Of a stretch of DNA of 57,447 bases, positions 7,992 through 16,626 are shown one piece after another. The notes below the pieces were generated by a model. That model was not told the DNA's origin. It saw only the letters and a list, made by a program, of their open reading frames with translations, and did no database searches. The translations under genes and the position numbers were made by a program. Source of the DNA: a virus; the IMG/VR virus record IMGVR_UViG_3300009702_000029, positions 1-57,447 of that record. One strand, 5' to 3'. The first letter of the stretch is position 1; every line of letters begins with the position of its first letter.

Positions 7992-8396
7992 ATGGCCAAA
8001 AATGTCAAACTTTATAAAAAGGGCATAAAAACTAAACTCACAACTAATTTTGTCTCTACTGAATTTGACTGTAATTGTAAATATCCAGATTGTCAATGGA
8101 CTAAGATTGATCTTACTCATGTTGAAAAGCTCCAAGAACTTAGAAAAAAATTAAAAAGTCCTATAAAAATCACATCAGGATACCGTTGTGAAGAGTATAA
8201 TAAAGATGTTGGAGGAGCTTCCAAATCTCGTCATAAAGAAGGAGATGCGAGTGATCTTCAAGTTAGGACAAAAACTCCTGATCAAGTTGCAAATGCTGCT
8301 GAAAAACTGGTATTTGACGGTATTGGGCGGTATAACACTTTTACACACTTGGATTCTCGCGGATGGAATAGTCGATGGGATTTTAGGAAAAAATAA
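7992..8396 (+). CDS. Endolysin, peptidase M15A (D,D-carboxypeptidase/endopeptidase type)
   Basis: 134 residues. The VanY/M15A signature is intact: ITSGYRCEEYN (60-70), SRH81-xxG-x-A-x-D88 and FTH119-L-D. H81, D88 and H119 are the expected zinc ligands, and an acidic residue near 119 should be the catalytic base. M15 endolysins cut peptide bonds in the peptidoglycan cross-bridges. No signal peptide, so export would depend on a holin, which fits the upstream XhlA-like gene. Four cysteines near the N-terminus (C27, C29, C34, C66) are unusual for a cytoplasmic lysin. The sequence shows a C-x-C-x4-C pattern that could hold a structural metal. Confidence 0.85.
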   Translation: MAKNVKLYKKGIKTKLTTNFVSTEFDCNCKYPDCQWTKIDLTHVEKLQELRKKLKSPIKITSGYRCEEYNKDVGGASKSRHKEGDASDLQVRTKTPDQVANAAEKLVFDGIGRYNTFTHLDSRGWNSRWDFRKK

Positions 8397-8397
8397 A

Positions 8398-8658
8398 ATG
8401 AAACCATATGAAACTATAGAAGAATGGAAAAGTGATATGGATATTTTTAAAAATAATCCTGAAGATACGCGATTTTTAGCATCAGTAGCAAATAGGCTGA
8501 ATCAATCTTCAGTTTCTATTCAAGAGGAGGTAAAAGAGATCGTCGAAGATGATATGTTTGAACAAGATCCATTAAGATATATGGATATGGTTTCTAGAAG
8601 ATCACCGGATACAGTAGTTATTATAAATACACTGGATGATCCTTGGTTTGAGGTTTAA
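8398..8658 (+). CDS. Hypothetical acidic protein
   Basis: 86 residues from the ATG one base after the endolysin stop. A longer version of the frame would start inside the endolysin gene and is not favoured. The protein is acidic and helical in the first two thirds and ends with a hydrophobic strand and an acidic C-terminus (TVVIINTLDDPWFEV). No recognised family. Two bases separate it from the head-tail adaptor gene, so it opens the connector block. Confidence 0.7.
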   Translation: MKPYETIEEWKSDMDIFKNNPEDTRFLASVANRLNQSSVSIQEEVKEIVEDDMFEQDPLRYMDMVSRRSPDTVVIINTLDDPWFEV

Positions 8659-8660
8659 AT

Positions 8661-9455
8661 ATGAGTGTAAAATTTCCATTTAATAGTGTAACAGAATCTT
8701 CATTTTCAACAAGTGAATCTCTTATTACACCCGAACAACTTAAAAGTAGATATTTATTTGGAATTGATCTTTCTGATCCAGTGTCTGGAGAAGAAATACC
8801 AAAAGATACAATCCAACATGCGATTAATACTTCAGTTAGTTTTTTAGAACATGAACTTGATATTCTTATTACACCAAGAGAAATTCAAGAGAATTTTGAC
8901 TATAGAGCAGTAGATTATATAGATTTTAATATATTAAAACTTAAGAAGAAGCCAGTAAGTGAAGTCACTGAACTTAAGGCACAATTTCCAAATAGTATTG
9001 ATTTAGTAGATTATCCTAAAGAGTGGTTTGTAGTTGAAAAAGAATCAGGACAACTTCAATTATCTCCTGTAGAGGGGAGCTTTTCTGGTTTAATCGTAAC
9101 TCAAGGTGGGTCATATCTTCCTCTTATTTATGGAACTAGAGATTATTGGCCACATCTATTTAAAGTTACGTATAGGGCGGGATTTGATAGTGATTGCATA
9201 CCTATTGTGATTAATGATATGATTGGAATGCAGGCTGCAATTCATTTATTTGAGATTCTTGGAGATATTGTTCTGGGGCCTGGAGTTGCATCAGAAAGTG
9301 TAAATTTGGATGGAGCAGGAGTAAGCAAAGGAACCACTGCATCTGCAATGTTTCATGCCTTTTCTGCTAGAGTTGAATCTTATAGAAAGAAACTAGAAAA
9401 ATATACGATGGCTGTAAAACAGCATTATCGTGGTATCCCATTTGTGGTGGCATAA
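8661..9455 (+). CDS. Putative head-tail connector (adaptor)
   Basis: 264 residues. An N-terminal helical part (residues 30-70, with LEHELDILITPREI) leads to a beta segment with KKPVSEV and a helical end containing DMIGMQAAIHLFEILGD and a long amphipathic helix. This arrangement (helical bundle, then the K-P-V-x-x-V strand, then an R-A-G-F motif at about 171-174) is typical of connector proteins of the HK97 gp6 / SPP1 gp15 class that bind below the portal. Its location, followed by other neck genes and the tail genes, agrees. The exact protein class cannot be fixed by eye. Confidence 0.6.
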   Translation: MSVKFPFNSVTESSFSTSESLITPEQLKSRYLFGIDLSDPVSGEEIPKDTIQHAINTSVSFLEHELDILITPREIQENFDYRAVDYIDFNILKLKKKPVSEVTELKAQFPNSIDLVDYPKEWFVVEKESGQLQLSPVEGSFSGLIVTQGGSYLPLIYGTRDYWPHLFKVTYRAGFDSDCIPIVINDMIGMQAAIHLFEILGDIVLGPGVASESVNLDGAGVSKGTTASAMFHAFSARVESYRKKLEKYTMAVKQHYRGIPFVVA

Positions 9456-9456
9456 T

Positions 9457-10299
9457 ATGAATGATCCTAAAAAGTTCGTAAAAACTTATAAATCAAAGAA
9501 AAAGAAGATCAAAAAGAAGGAAGCTAAAGAGCCTAAAGGTAATCGTTCAATTATTAATGCTCTTCCATCTTTAATTAAAACTCAGAAGTTTTTTGAAGAA
9601 TTCAAGAAATCAACTTATGATTTTCGTGATGCAAAAGTATCAATAGACGCCCAACAGCACGCAACTGCTGAACAGACAGCTCCTCCTGAACTTATTGAAT
9701 ACTTAAAACGATCAATTGATTCAGATTTAACTAAGATTCCTATGGATAAAGGTCTTCTCACAGTATTTACTAAAGATCGGGGGCTGTACAGCGGTTTCTT
9801 TCAAGATGGAGAAGGGCAAGTTATTGAAAAGTTTGACGATATGACTATCCCTATTCTTGCAAAGAATCTTGAAATTAAACAACTTTATACCGCACCTCGC
9901 CTAACTGCGGATCCTTCTACTAATGTAGAAACGGCAGCTGATATAGAAACGGCAGAGGATGTAATGGATGACATGTTATCTCAACATAGAGAACTTTACC
10001 ATCAAGGCCAAAACCCCGGAGAACCTATTAATAATGGTAAAGGTAGTTTAAGGATTAAAATGGGAGATATTGATATCGAGATCAAAAAATCAATTAACGG
10101 ATTCATTAAGAATTATAAAGCACATAGTAAAAATACTGAAGTAATTAAAGCACTTCAATCTTGGAGACGAAACTGTGTCGCAGGTAAGGTTTGTAGAAAT
10201 AATTTAGATGCAGCTCAAACACTTTTAGCAGAGTGGGATAGCCTTTCAGAAGAGTTTTATCAGATACTACACGCAATGAAACAAAAGAAAAATGAGTAA
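9457..10299 (+). CDS. Hypothetical protein with lysine-rich N-terminus
   Basis: 280 residues from the ATG that follows the previous stop by one base; an in-frame GTG 27 nt upstream lies inside the preceding gene and is not favoured. Residues 8-30 are almost all Lys/Glu. The body is mixed, with a beta-like segment (LLTVFTKDRGLYSGFFQDG, about 99-117) and a helical C-terminal third containing two cysteines (NCVAGKVC). No recognised family. Position among connector genes suggests a virion-assembly or morphogenesis role. The next gene overlaps by 8 nt. Confidence 0.7.
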   Translation: MNDPKKFVKTYKSKKKKIKKKEAKEPKGNRSIINALPSLIKTQKFFEEFKKSTYDFRDAKVSIDAQQHATAEQTAPPELIEYLKRSIDSDLTKIPMDKGLLTVFTKDRGLYSGFFQDGEGQVIEKFDDMTIPILAKNLEIKQLYTAPRLTADPSTNVETAADIETAEDVMDDMLSQHRELYHQGQNPGEPINNGKGSLRIKMGDIDIEIKKSINGFIKNYKAHSKNTEVIKALQSWRRNCVAGKVCRNNLDAAQTLLAEWDSLSEEFYQILHAMKQKKNE

Positions 10300-10996
10300 G
10301 TATAATACGTTTTTAAAAGCATTTAAAAGTTTGAATTTACGTTCTGGTGAAAAGATAGTTCTTTATAAGAATGAATATACAGTTATATCTTCTAATGATA
10401 AACTAACATTAATGAAAAACGCAGCAGGCCATCCTTGCGCATATCCCACTGAGAAACTTAAATCTATTATGCTTAATAAAGCTTTAATATCTAATAAAAA
10501 CTCAGGAATCATAGCTGGAAGTGAAAAGGGAACTTCTTCTAGAACACAAAGTGGGGCAGGAATGGGAGTAGATCCTAAAAAGATGCATTCAGGAAAGATT
10601 AGGGTAGATAAAGTTGATTCTAAAGGTCATAAATATCATTATTGGGTTGATGCACAGCATGGTACAAAATATGAATCTCACGATTCAACCAATCCGCATC
10701 CTAATCAAATTGATGAAGTATCTAAATTGCATTATTCAGAAATGAATAGTATAATTCATAAATATGCTGCAGATGAGGATGTACCTAAATTACAAGGTAA
10801 ATTAGATGAATACGTAAAAGCTAAATCAGCTTATATACATTTAGAGGAAGCACATAATCAATTGGCTAAAGAGCATGGAACAGGTTTTCCAAGTTCTACT
10901 TTAAATAACTTGGCAACTAAACAAGATGATTATGAACGTAAATTTAATATACTTAAAACAGCATTGAAACAATCTAAAGATAAAAAAGGAGAATAA
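10292..10996 (+). CDS. Hypothetical protein
   Basis: 234 residues. The first 50 residues look like a small beta domain (EKIVLYKNEYTVISSNDKLTLMK). A Gly/Ser-rich linker (about 70-95) leads to a His/Tyr-rich segment (KIRVDKVDSKGHKYHYWVD) and a helical charged C-terminal part. A strand of the type K-V-D-x-x-G-H-x-Y-H-Y-W is common at the ends of phage head or minor head proteins, but this alone does not define a family. Overlaps the previous gene by 8 nt and is followed after one base by the next. Confidence 0.7.
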   Translation: MSKYNTFLKAFKSLNLRSGEKIVLYKNEYTVISSNDKLTLMKNAAGHPCAYPTEKLKSIMLNKALISNKNSGIIAGSEKGTSSRTQSGAGMGVDPKKMHSGKIRVDKVDSKGHKYHYWVDAQHGTKYESHDSTNPHPNQIDEVSKLHYSEMNSIIHKYAADEDVPKLQGKLDEYVKAKSAYIHLEEAHNQLAKEHGTGFPSSTLNNLATKQDDYERKFNILKTALKQSKDKKGE

Positions 10997-10997
10997 A

Positions 10998-11417
10998 ATG
11001 AGCAAAGAAATTAAAAAGGCAATTACATCAGAGGCAGCTCCTGCTGAGAATGGTCCAGAAAATGATACACAATTGAATGCAGAAAATGCTCCTTCAATTC
11101 AAGATGCCAAAGCACCAGGAGATTCAGCTGAACCTGCTAAAGTTGAACAACAAGAGCTTCCAGAAGGATTGGATATAGCAGCTCAAGGTGGAGAAGTAGA
11201 AGATTTGACCGAAGAGAAAAAAGAAGCTTCTAAGGAGGTATCATTTGGAAACTTCTTTGGAGATACTAAATATACATTAGGTGCAACTCTTGAACAAGGT
11301 CCTTCTGGGAATGTTATGGCCAACATGAAACCGTCTCAGAGTAACTATGTTGAGCAGGCCAAGAATAGTAAGAATATAATCCTCACTGAAGAGGACTTTG
11401 CAGATAAAAAAGAATAA
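10998..11417 (+). CDS. Acidic low-complexity protein
   Basis: 139 residues, rich in Ala, Glu, Pro and Gln for the first 75 positions and poor in hydrophobics, so probably disordered. The second half has a short ordered part (VSFGNFFGDTKYTLGATLEQG). No membrane segment and no cysteines. It could be a scaffold-like or assembly factor, since acidic disordered proteins are common there, but no homology is visible. SD AAAAAGGAG lies just upstream of the ATG. Confidence 0.7.
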   Translation: MSKEIKKAITSEAAPAENGPENDTQLNAENAPSIQDAKAPGDSAEPAKVEQQELPEGLDIAAQGGEVEDLTEEKKEASKEVSFGNFFGDTKYTLGATLEQGPSGNVMANMKPSQSNYVEQAKNSKNIILTEEDFADKKE

Positions 11418-11424
11418 GAAACTA

Positions 11425-11550
11425 ATGAGTATGATAGAACAATTTCTTGAAAAGTATAAGATTAAATTAGAGCTATCAGCTTTTGCTAAAGCTCATGCAG
11501 AATCTCAAAAACTCAAAGAGAAAGAGCGGACTATCACCGATAAGGATTAA
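11425..11550 (+). CDS. Small helical hypothetical protein
   Basis: 41 residues (MSMIEQFLEKYKIK to the end ERTITDKD), almost fully helical and charged. The frame fills the gap between two genes exactly, and its TAA shares a base with the ATG of the next gene (TAATG). No clear SD: the upstream bases are AATAAGAAACTA. Coding status rests on this tight packing rather than on homology. Confidence 0.55.
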   Translation: MSMIEQFLEKYKIKLELSAFAKAHAESQKLKEKERTITDKD

Positions 11551-12299
11551 TGATGGGAAGAAAGATAACCCCCGGCATTGATGTTGATCGTTTAGATCAA
11601 GTCATCAAAGATTTAGGAGTACGCATTAGACTTTGGAAGTCCACTATCATGCCTAATATGAAAAGTTTGGAATCTATGGATCAAGATCTTAATGATCCTA
11701 TTTCTAAAAATAATATGTTGGATTTTGATTGTTTTGAAACAGTTGCATTATTTCAACAACAGCAACTTGCTGAAACTTTTCAAATTCAGGGTACATTCCA
11801 TATTGATGAGATTTTAATGACTTTTTTATCTGGACAGACCCTTGCTCCATTAACTAAAATTGAGTTACTTGATTTTGAAGAGGATTTTTATGAGTTAGTT
11901 ACAAGACAGGAAGGAGTAACTAAAGATAACTTAAAATATCCAGCTTGTACAGTTTTAGCCATATTTACATATGATAAGGTCAACAAGACTACATCAAGAT
12001 ATCATTTTGGAACAGATTTTGAAATCGATCTAAATGGTAATATTAGTTGGATTGGTACGCATAAACCTGCAGATCGCCAAATTTATTCAATTTATTATAA
12101 GTACCATCCCGTGTATCGGGCCACTAAGGCAGTTCATAGAGATCGATTTAGTCAGTTCAATCTTAGACCTGCACAAACACAAGCACCAAAGAAACAGATC
12201 GATGGCGCTACGTATGTGAAACTTCCCGAAACTTGGGTAGTCAAAAGAGACTTTTTACTTGAACGACCTAAGAATGCGGATTATGATCCAAATGAATAA
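11550..12299 (+). CDS. Putative neck/head-closure protein
   Basis: 249 residues, TAATG overlap with the previous stop; a second ATG follows at once and either could be used. Predicted mixed fold with a helical N-terminal region (16-60) and a beta-rich second half that contains YHFGTDFEIDLNGNISWIG and an IYSIYYKYHPVY strand. That alternation and the position between the adaptor and the tail-completion genes fit a head-closure or connector protein in the neck. I do not recognise a specific family. Confidence 0.5.
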   Translation: MMGRKITPGIDVDRLDQVIKDLGVRIRLWKSTIMPNMKSLESMDQDLNDPISKNNMLDFDCFETVALFQQQQLAETFQIQGTFHIDEILMTFLSGQTLAPLTKIELLDFEEDFYELVTRQEGVTKDNLKYPACTVLAIFTYDKVNKTTSRYHFGTDFEIDLNGNISWIGTHKPADRQIYSIYYKYHPVYRATKAVHRDRFSQFNLRPAQTQAPKKQIDGATYVKLPETWVVKRDFLLERPKNADYDPNE

Positions 12300-12302
12300 A
12301 TC

Positions 12303-12995
12303 ATGATCAAAATAGATGTTGAATTAGAATTAGATGCTGACGAGATTCTTGATGGAATTGATAAGAATTTAAAAGCTGTAGCAGGTATGACGGCCAGTGA
12401 AGTTGGCCAAAAAGCTAAGGATCTAGCTGCCAATAGACTTAGAAGTGGATATTCTCATTGGGAACAGGGTTTTCGAATGGAGAAACTTGGAGATGGGGAA
12501 TGGCTTTTATATGTGACTGGAAAGCTGGGCAAGATGATGGAGGATGGCTTTGGAGTTGGTGAAATTAAAGCAATGGTTCTCGGCGGAAAGGCGTATGCTG
12601 CTAATAAAGCTGCTGGCAAGGATTATGTAGATATTCCTATCTTTGATGCAGATACGGCTGCTAAAGAGCTAGGAGAGGCCGGTGGAGGCCTCAGAATGAC
12701 TGATGTGACAAGTGCCGATGATATAACTAAGCATCTTGCTGGAACTATGGCTTCTGGCTCTTCTGAGGCAAAGAGGGGCTTAGATAATGATCGTAAGATC
12801 ACTAGAAAGGTCAAAGATATGATAAAAGCTGCTAAGCAGAATAGGAAATCTGGAGCTAGACTCTTAAATATTAGAAGAATGACTCCAGAAAGCAAAGGTT
12901 GGCCAAATAAGCCCTTTGGCGGAGCTAAGGTATTGGAAAATTTAGATAATATCATTGAAAGGGCTTTTGAGGAATCTTTAAATAGATTACTCTAA
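12303..12995 (+). CDS. Putative HK97 gp10-like tail-completion/neck protein
   Basis: 230 residues. It starts with a strand (IKIDVELELDADE) and a long helix, then has K-A-K-D-L-A-A-N-R-L and a 'MMEDGFGVGEIKAM' loop. Together these resemble the HK97-gp10 fold used by tail-completion and neck proteins, whose N-terminal strand and helix are followed by an aromatic-Gly hairpin. Here the family's usual ~120 residues are extended by a charged, Gly/Ala-rich middle (about 110-190). The adjacent genes (connector, terminator-like, sheath) support the assignment. Confidence 0.5.
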   Translation: MIKIDVELELDADEILDGIDKNLKAVAGMTASEVGQKAKDLAANRLRSGYSHWEQGFRMEKLGDGEWLLYVTGKLGKMMEDGFGVGEIKAMVLGGKAYAANKAAGKDYVDIPIFDADTAAKELGEAGGGLRMTDVTSADDITKHLAGTMASGSSEAKRGLDNDRKITRKVKDMIKAAKQNRKSGARLLNIRRMTPESKGWPNKPFGGAKVLENLDNIIERAFEESLNRLL

Positions 12996-13007
12996 TTGAG
13001 AGGTTAT

Positions 13008-13919
13008 ATGAGTGCGCCAATGACAGAATTTGTATTTGAAACTATCCTTAGAGATGGATTAAATGAACTGCGCCTTACACCCAGTAAACTTGATGATATT
13101 TTTAGTATATTTTTGAAGACATACTTTGATACCCAATATGGTCAAACTAAAATTGATGAATTAAAGACTTTTATTACAGATAATCCTGTTAGAATTGTTC
13201 ATGCAAAATCACAAATTCATACCCAGATTCCGTGTGTATCAATCCAGATGCTAAGAACAGATGAGGAAGAGGGACTACAGCAATTCTCAGATCAACTTGA
13301 AGAAGTAGATACGTCAAAGGCCCCAGCTCTCTTAGTTCCTGTAGTAACTCCGGGTACTTACGACATTATTACTGGAAAGCTCACAATTGTTAATGCTGCA
13401 GATTTAAGTATAATATGTCCTGGCCAGATCTTTAAAGATGCTTCAGGCGTGAAATTTACAATTCAATCAGGTAATAGTAATTTGGCTGGCAATAAATTTA
13501 TTAATATTGGAACAGGTAAGAGTCCTGATTTAGGTGGAAATGGCCTTATAGAGAGTTCAATAGATATTAAGCGTACAGAGCGTAGGCAAGTTAGACTTAG
13601 AGAGACAATAGCAATTGGGGTACACGGTAAGAACCAAGTTCATATGACCAAATTCTTATTTGCCCTAATTTTTTATGTATTAAAATCCAGAAGTGATGTT
13701 TTAGAACAGCGCGGAATTCAAGTTAGCAAAGGTGATACCACTATCTTTGATATGGAAGAGCAATTTGAAAAGGAGTTAGTATATAGTCGATATATTCAAG
13801 TGCGATGCATCACTTGTTTTGATTGGGACCAAGCTGAGGTAAATCTAATTGACTGCTTTGATGTAACTATCAAGGCTGAGGATATTACTACTTTTAATAC
13901 TAATACCTCAAATAGTTAG
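13008..13919 (+). CDS. Putative tail-terminator-like protein
   Basis: 303 residues from the ATG with the SD GAGAGG 5 nt upstream; an in-frame TTG 12 nt further up is less likely. The N-terminal half is mixed alpha/beta. A beta insert rich in Gly/Thr follows (about 108-182, PGTYDIITGKLTIVNAAD onward), then an ETIAIGVHGKN strand and a helix (FLFALIFYVLKSRSDVL). The layout, helix packed on a sheet with a C-terminal strand, is that of tail-terminator and tail-completion proteins, and the gene lies just before the sheath. It stops at TAG. Confidence 0.45.
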   Translation: MSAPMTEFVFETILRDGLNELRLTPSKLDDIFSIFLKTYFDTQYGQTKIDELKTFITDNPVRIVHAKSQIHTQIPCVSIQMLRTDEEEGLQQFSDQLEEVDTSKAPALLVPVVTPGTYDIITGKLTIVNAADLSIICPGQIFKDASGVKFTIQSGNSNLAGNKFINIGTGKSPDLGGNGLIESSIDIKRTERRQVRLRETIAIGVHGKNQVHMTKFLFALIFYVLKSRSDVLEQRGIQVSKGDTTIFDMEEQFEKELVYSRYIQVRCITCFDWDQAEVNLIDCFDVTIKAEDITTFNTNTSNS

Positions 13920-13921
13920 CC

Positions 13922-14221
13922 TTGGATAATATAATAAAAAGTGACAAGTGTAGTGTAAAATATAAGGAATGGATGCTTGAAATGAAAAAAGCAAAACTTA
14001 AGAAAGATGAGTTAAAATTAGAAGAAAATAAGAAGAAGCCTATAATCAAAAAGAAAAAGGTGCAGACAGTGATAAGTTTTGATGTTTATTTTCAAAGACT
14101 TATCCAAACAAGGGACGATATTATGTCCCACCATAAGGCACCTATGAGGCTTTTTGCTTCTAAGAACGGAAAAGAATCTGGGACTCTGGAAGATTTTGAA
14201 AAATTATTTAGTTTGTATTAA
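13922..14221 (+). CDS. Small lysine-rich hypothetical protein (start uncertain)
   Basis: 99 residues if it starts at TTG 13922, two bases after the previous TAG, but that TTG has no SD. The internal ATG at 13973 has AAGGA 4 nt upstream and would give an 82-residue protein, a more convincing start. The frame is helical and lysine-rich up to residue 55 and ends in a mixed segment (SFDVYFQRLIQTRDDIM onward). It directly precedes the sheath gene. No family recognised. Confidence 0.55.
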   Translation: MDNIIKSDKCSVKYKEWMLEMKKAKLKKDELKLEENKKKPIIKKKKVQTVISFDVYFQRLIQTRDDIMSHHKAPMRLFASKNGKESGTLEDFEKLFSLY

Positions 14222-14236
14222 TAGAGGAGCAAACAA

Positions 14237-16042
14237 ATGGCAATAACTAGAAACTTTAATGGTGCGAGTATTCGAAAACCCGGCGCTTATACAAAACGTG
14301 AAGTAAATTTAGCTGGGGGCTTTCCGCTTGCTCCAACCGGAATAGTTGCAATTGTTGGTGAAGCTGAGGGCGGAGCATCAGGAGCATCCGATGGAGTTCA
14401 GACTTTTACTTCTGAAGATATTGGAGCCTTAATTGCTAAATATAAGGAAGGCCCTATTGTAGATGCGGCTAGAGTTTTAGTAGCTCCAGCCAGAGATGGC
14501 CGAGTTGCCAATGGTGCCAGTCAAGTTCGAGTTTATAAAACTAATGCATCAGCAGCTGCATCACTTGCCCTAAGTAATGGAACTTCAACTTTGATGAATC
14601 TTACTTCTGCAAATTTTGGAGAAAGTGAAAATTTAATTAATGTCAAAATTGTAGACGGAACTATTGATGCTTTAGCAAAAATTCTAACTATTCAAAAAGG
14701 AACAGTCAAAGAAACTCTTTCAGAAAATGCTAGAACTATTTGGATGAATATTCATTATACTGGTGCATCCGCTGGGGCAGATCTAACCATTCAAGGTGGA
14801 AGCCTAGACGTTACTACCAATACCCCGAGTACTCCCGCAGATGATCTTAGTATCACTTTAGCAGGCAAGACAGTTCAGGATGTGGTAGATATCATTGATG
14901 CTCATGCGTCTTATACAGCCACGACGACACTTAAACTTGCAAATGCAAAATCATCTGCAGACTTAGATCCAATTAGTACTTCGGTTGATGTTATAACTGC
15001 CACGGACCTTCGAGCAGAGCAGAAAGAACTTTTGGATATTATTAATTCAGAGTCTTCTCTCGTAACTGCAACTAGAGTTACTGATGTAGAAGGAACACTT
15101 GCAACTTTATCAAAAACATTTATGGCTGGAGGAGCTAAAGGAGCTTCCACTAATTCTTCATTTCAATCAGGATTTGATGCCTTGCTATCTTCAAGATCTA
15201 ATACTATAGTTCCTCTTATTTCAAGAGATGCTACAGCCCTAATTACAGAGGGGGCAACTGACCCTGCTTCTACTTTTACTGTAGATGCTGTCAATCTTCA
15301 AGCACTTACCCATTGTATTACAGCCTCTAATACCAAGAACCGATCTGAACGAAATTGTTATGTTTCTAAGAAAGATACTTTTGCGAATTCTCAGGATGCT
15401 GCTCAAGATCTTAATTCTGAAAGAGCATCAATGCTTTTTCAAGATGTTGAAGTTCTTGGATCTGATGGAAATTTGAAATTTTTAGAACCTTGGGCTGCAG
15501 CATGTATAGTGGCGGGAATTCAAGCTGGAACTGATGTTGGTACCCCAGCAACATTCAAAGGTATTAATGCTAATGGAATTAAGCATTCTGATTATAATTC
15601 AAAAACTCAAGTTGATCTTGCCATTGATGCAGGACTTACTCCACTTGAAGAAAGAGATAGTGGAGGATTTCGAGTAGTCGTCCACAATACTACTTATAGT
15701 ACAGATGCTAATTTTGTATTTAATCGAGTTCATGTTCTTGAAGCTGCCGATAGTGTGGCTTTCAATTTACGACAGCAGTTAGAAGCAATCTTTGTTGGAA
15801 CTAAATCTAGAACTGGTACTGCGGAAGCTATCAAGAATACTACAATTTCAATTATGCAGAGTTTTTTGGATACTGACATTATTGTAGGAGATGATACTAA
15901 TGCTGGAAAAGGTTATAAAGATTTGCTTGTTACTATTACTGGAAATACCGCAAATATTGATGTAACCATCACTCCAGTTCAAGGTATTGACTTTATTCTT
16001 GCAACAATTACTTTGGACGATATCCGTTCAAGTGCAGCCTAA
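14237..16042 (+). CDS. Contractile tail sheath protein
   Basis: 601 residues with the SD AGAGGAG upstream. The start (RKPGAYTKREVN) and PLAPTGIVAIVGEAEGG segment are typical sheath features. The conserved C-terminal domain includes the stretch ending VAGIQAGTDVGTPATFKGI and later NFVFNRVHVLEAADSVAFNLRQQLE, diagnostic of phage tail sheaths (first strands wrap the tube, C-terminal domain handles contraction). Position before the tube gene is the expected order. Length is within the usual range. This is the clearest evidence that the phage is a myovirus. Confidence 0.93.
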   Translation: MAITRNFNGASIRKPGAYTKREVNLAGGFPLAPTGIVAIVGEAEGGASGASDGVQTFTSEDIGALIAKYKEGPIVDAARVLVAPARDGRVANGASQVRVYKTNASAAASLALSNGTSTLMNLTSANFGESENLINVKIVDGTIDALAKILTIQKGTVKETLSENARTIWMNIHYTGASAGADLTIQGGSLDVTTNTPSTPADDLSITLAGKTVQDVVDIIDAHASYTATTTLKLANAKSSADLDPISTSVDVITATDLRAEQKELLDIINSESSLVTATRVTDVEGTLATLSKTFMAGGAKGASTNSSFQSGFDALLSSRSNTIVPLISRDATALITEGATDPASTFTVDAVNLQALTHCITASNTKNRSERNCYVSKKDTFANSQDAAQDLNSERASMLFQDVEVLGSDGNLKFLEPWAAACIVAGIQAGTDVGTPATFKGINANGIKHSDYNSKTQVDLAIDAGLTPLEERDSGGFRVVVHNTTYSTDANFVFNRVHVLEAADSVAFNLRQQLEAIFVGTKSRTGTAEAIKNTTISIMQSFLDTDIIVGDDTNAGKGYKDLLVTITGNTANIDVTITPVQGIDFILATITLDDIRSSAA

Positions 16043-16054
16043 TAGGAGAATATA

Positions 16055-16360
16055 ATGGGATTATCAAGTAGAGCACAAAAAGCATTAGAAACGGGATTAG
16101 CAAGTACAGCTTTATCTGAAGAGCTGCAAAATATTGCTGCGGCAGATGTGGCTAGTTTTAGTGGACAAGTGGCTGGAATGACTACTAACGTAACTATTGA
16201 GGCAGATGTTGCAGGATCAGCTGGAAATATTACTCTAACTCAAAATGGATCAGATATTGATACGCTAATTAGTGCTCATAATGGAGCTAACCCCACTAAT
16301 ACGGTGACACTTGTTACTGGAGATGGTACGCAAGTTCCAACTGCTAATATCACTTTATAA
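16055..16360 (+). CDS. Sheath-tube intergenic gene, first part (ends at in-frame TAA)
   Basis: 101 residues with the SD AGGAG upstream. Residues 5-31 (RAQKALETGLASTALSEEL onward) are helical; the rest is a repetitive beta segment (two similar phrases, GNITLTQNG and ANITL). The frame stays open on the far side of the TAA at 16358-16360 for 68 more codons, and that continuation repeats the first helix (KLKKALEVGLASTAMRDEV). The stop differs from TCA (Ser), which would give the familiar NITLSGG turn, by one base. The gene may be broken, or the stop read through. It resembles small phage structural proteins near the tail tube, but no family is named. Confidence 0.7.
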   Translation: MGLSSRAQKALETGLASTALSEELQNIAAADVASFSGQVAGMTTNVTIEADVAGSAGNITLTQNGSDIDTLISAHNGANPTNTVTLVTGDGTQVPTANITL

Positions 16361-16567
16361 GGAGGAGCCGGAGTAGCAACAGCAGCAAGTGATAAACTTA
16401 AGAAGGCTCTAGAGGTAGGACTCGCAAGTACAGCCATGCGGGATGAAGTTGTAGCAGCGGCAGAAGCAGGATCAACTATCTTGAGTGATAAAGCTAAGAG
16501 ACATATTAAAATTATGATGGCCAATAACAGTGATGGCCAAGAACTTATAGACGAAATTGAACAATAA
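16361..16567 (+). pseudogene. In-frame continuation of the 16055 gene beyond TAA
   Basis: 68 codons directly after the TAA at 16358, in the same frame, ending at TAA 16565. The text starts GGAGVATAASDKLKKALEVG and repeats the N-terminal helix of the upstream part. No start codon has an SD in this frame (the first ATG is at 16436), so the segment would be expressed only by readthrough, or is the remnant of a mutated single 170-residue gene. The GGAGGAG just after the stop could be an SD, but no start codon follows at the right distance. Confidence 0.6.
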
Positions 16568-16626
16568 TATAGACAAAATGAACGTTAACCCCTTGTCTGA
16601 AAATAGGGTTGTAAAGGAGCAATAAA

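Noticed and set aside
8188-8398. A longer version of the 8398 gene starting inside the endolysin.
   Set aside because: The extra 70 codons overlap the endolysin motifs in another frame; the ATG at 8398 fits the packing.
9430-9457. GTG at 9430 as the start of the 9457 gene.
   Set aside because: It lies in the end of the adaptor gene with no SD advantage; the ATG at 9457 directly follows the stop, as for its neighbours.
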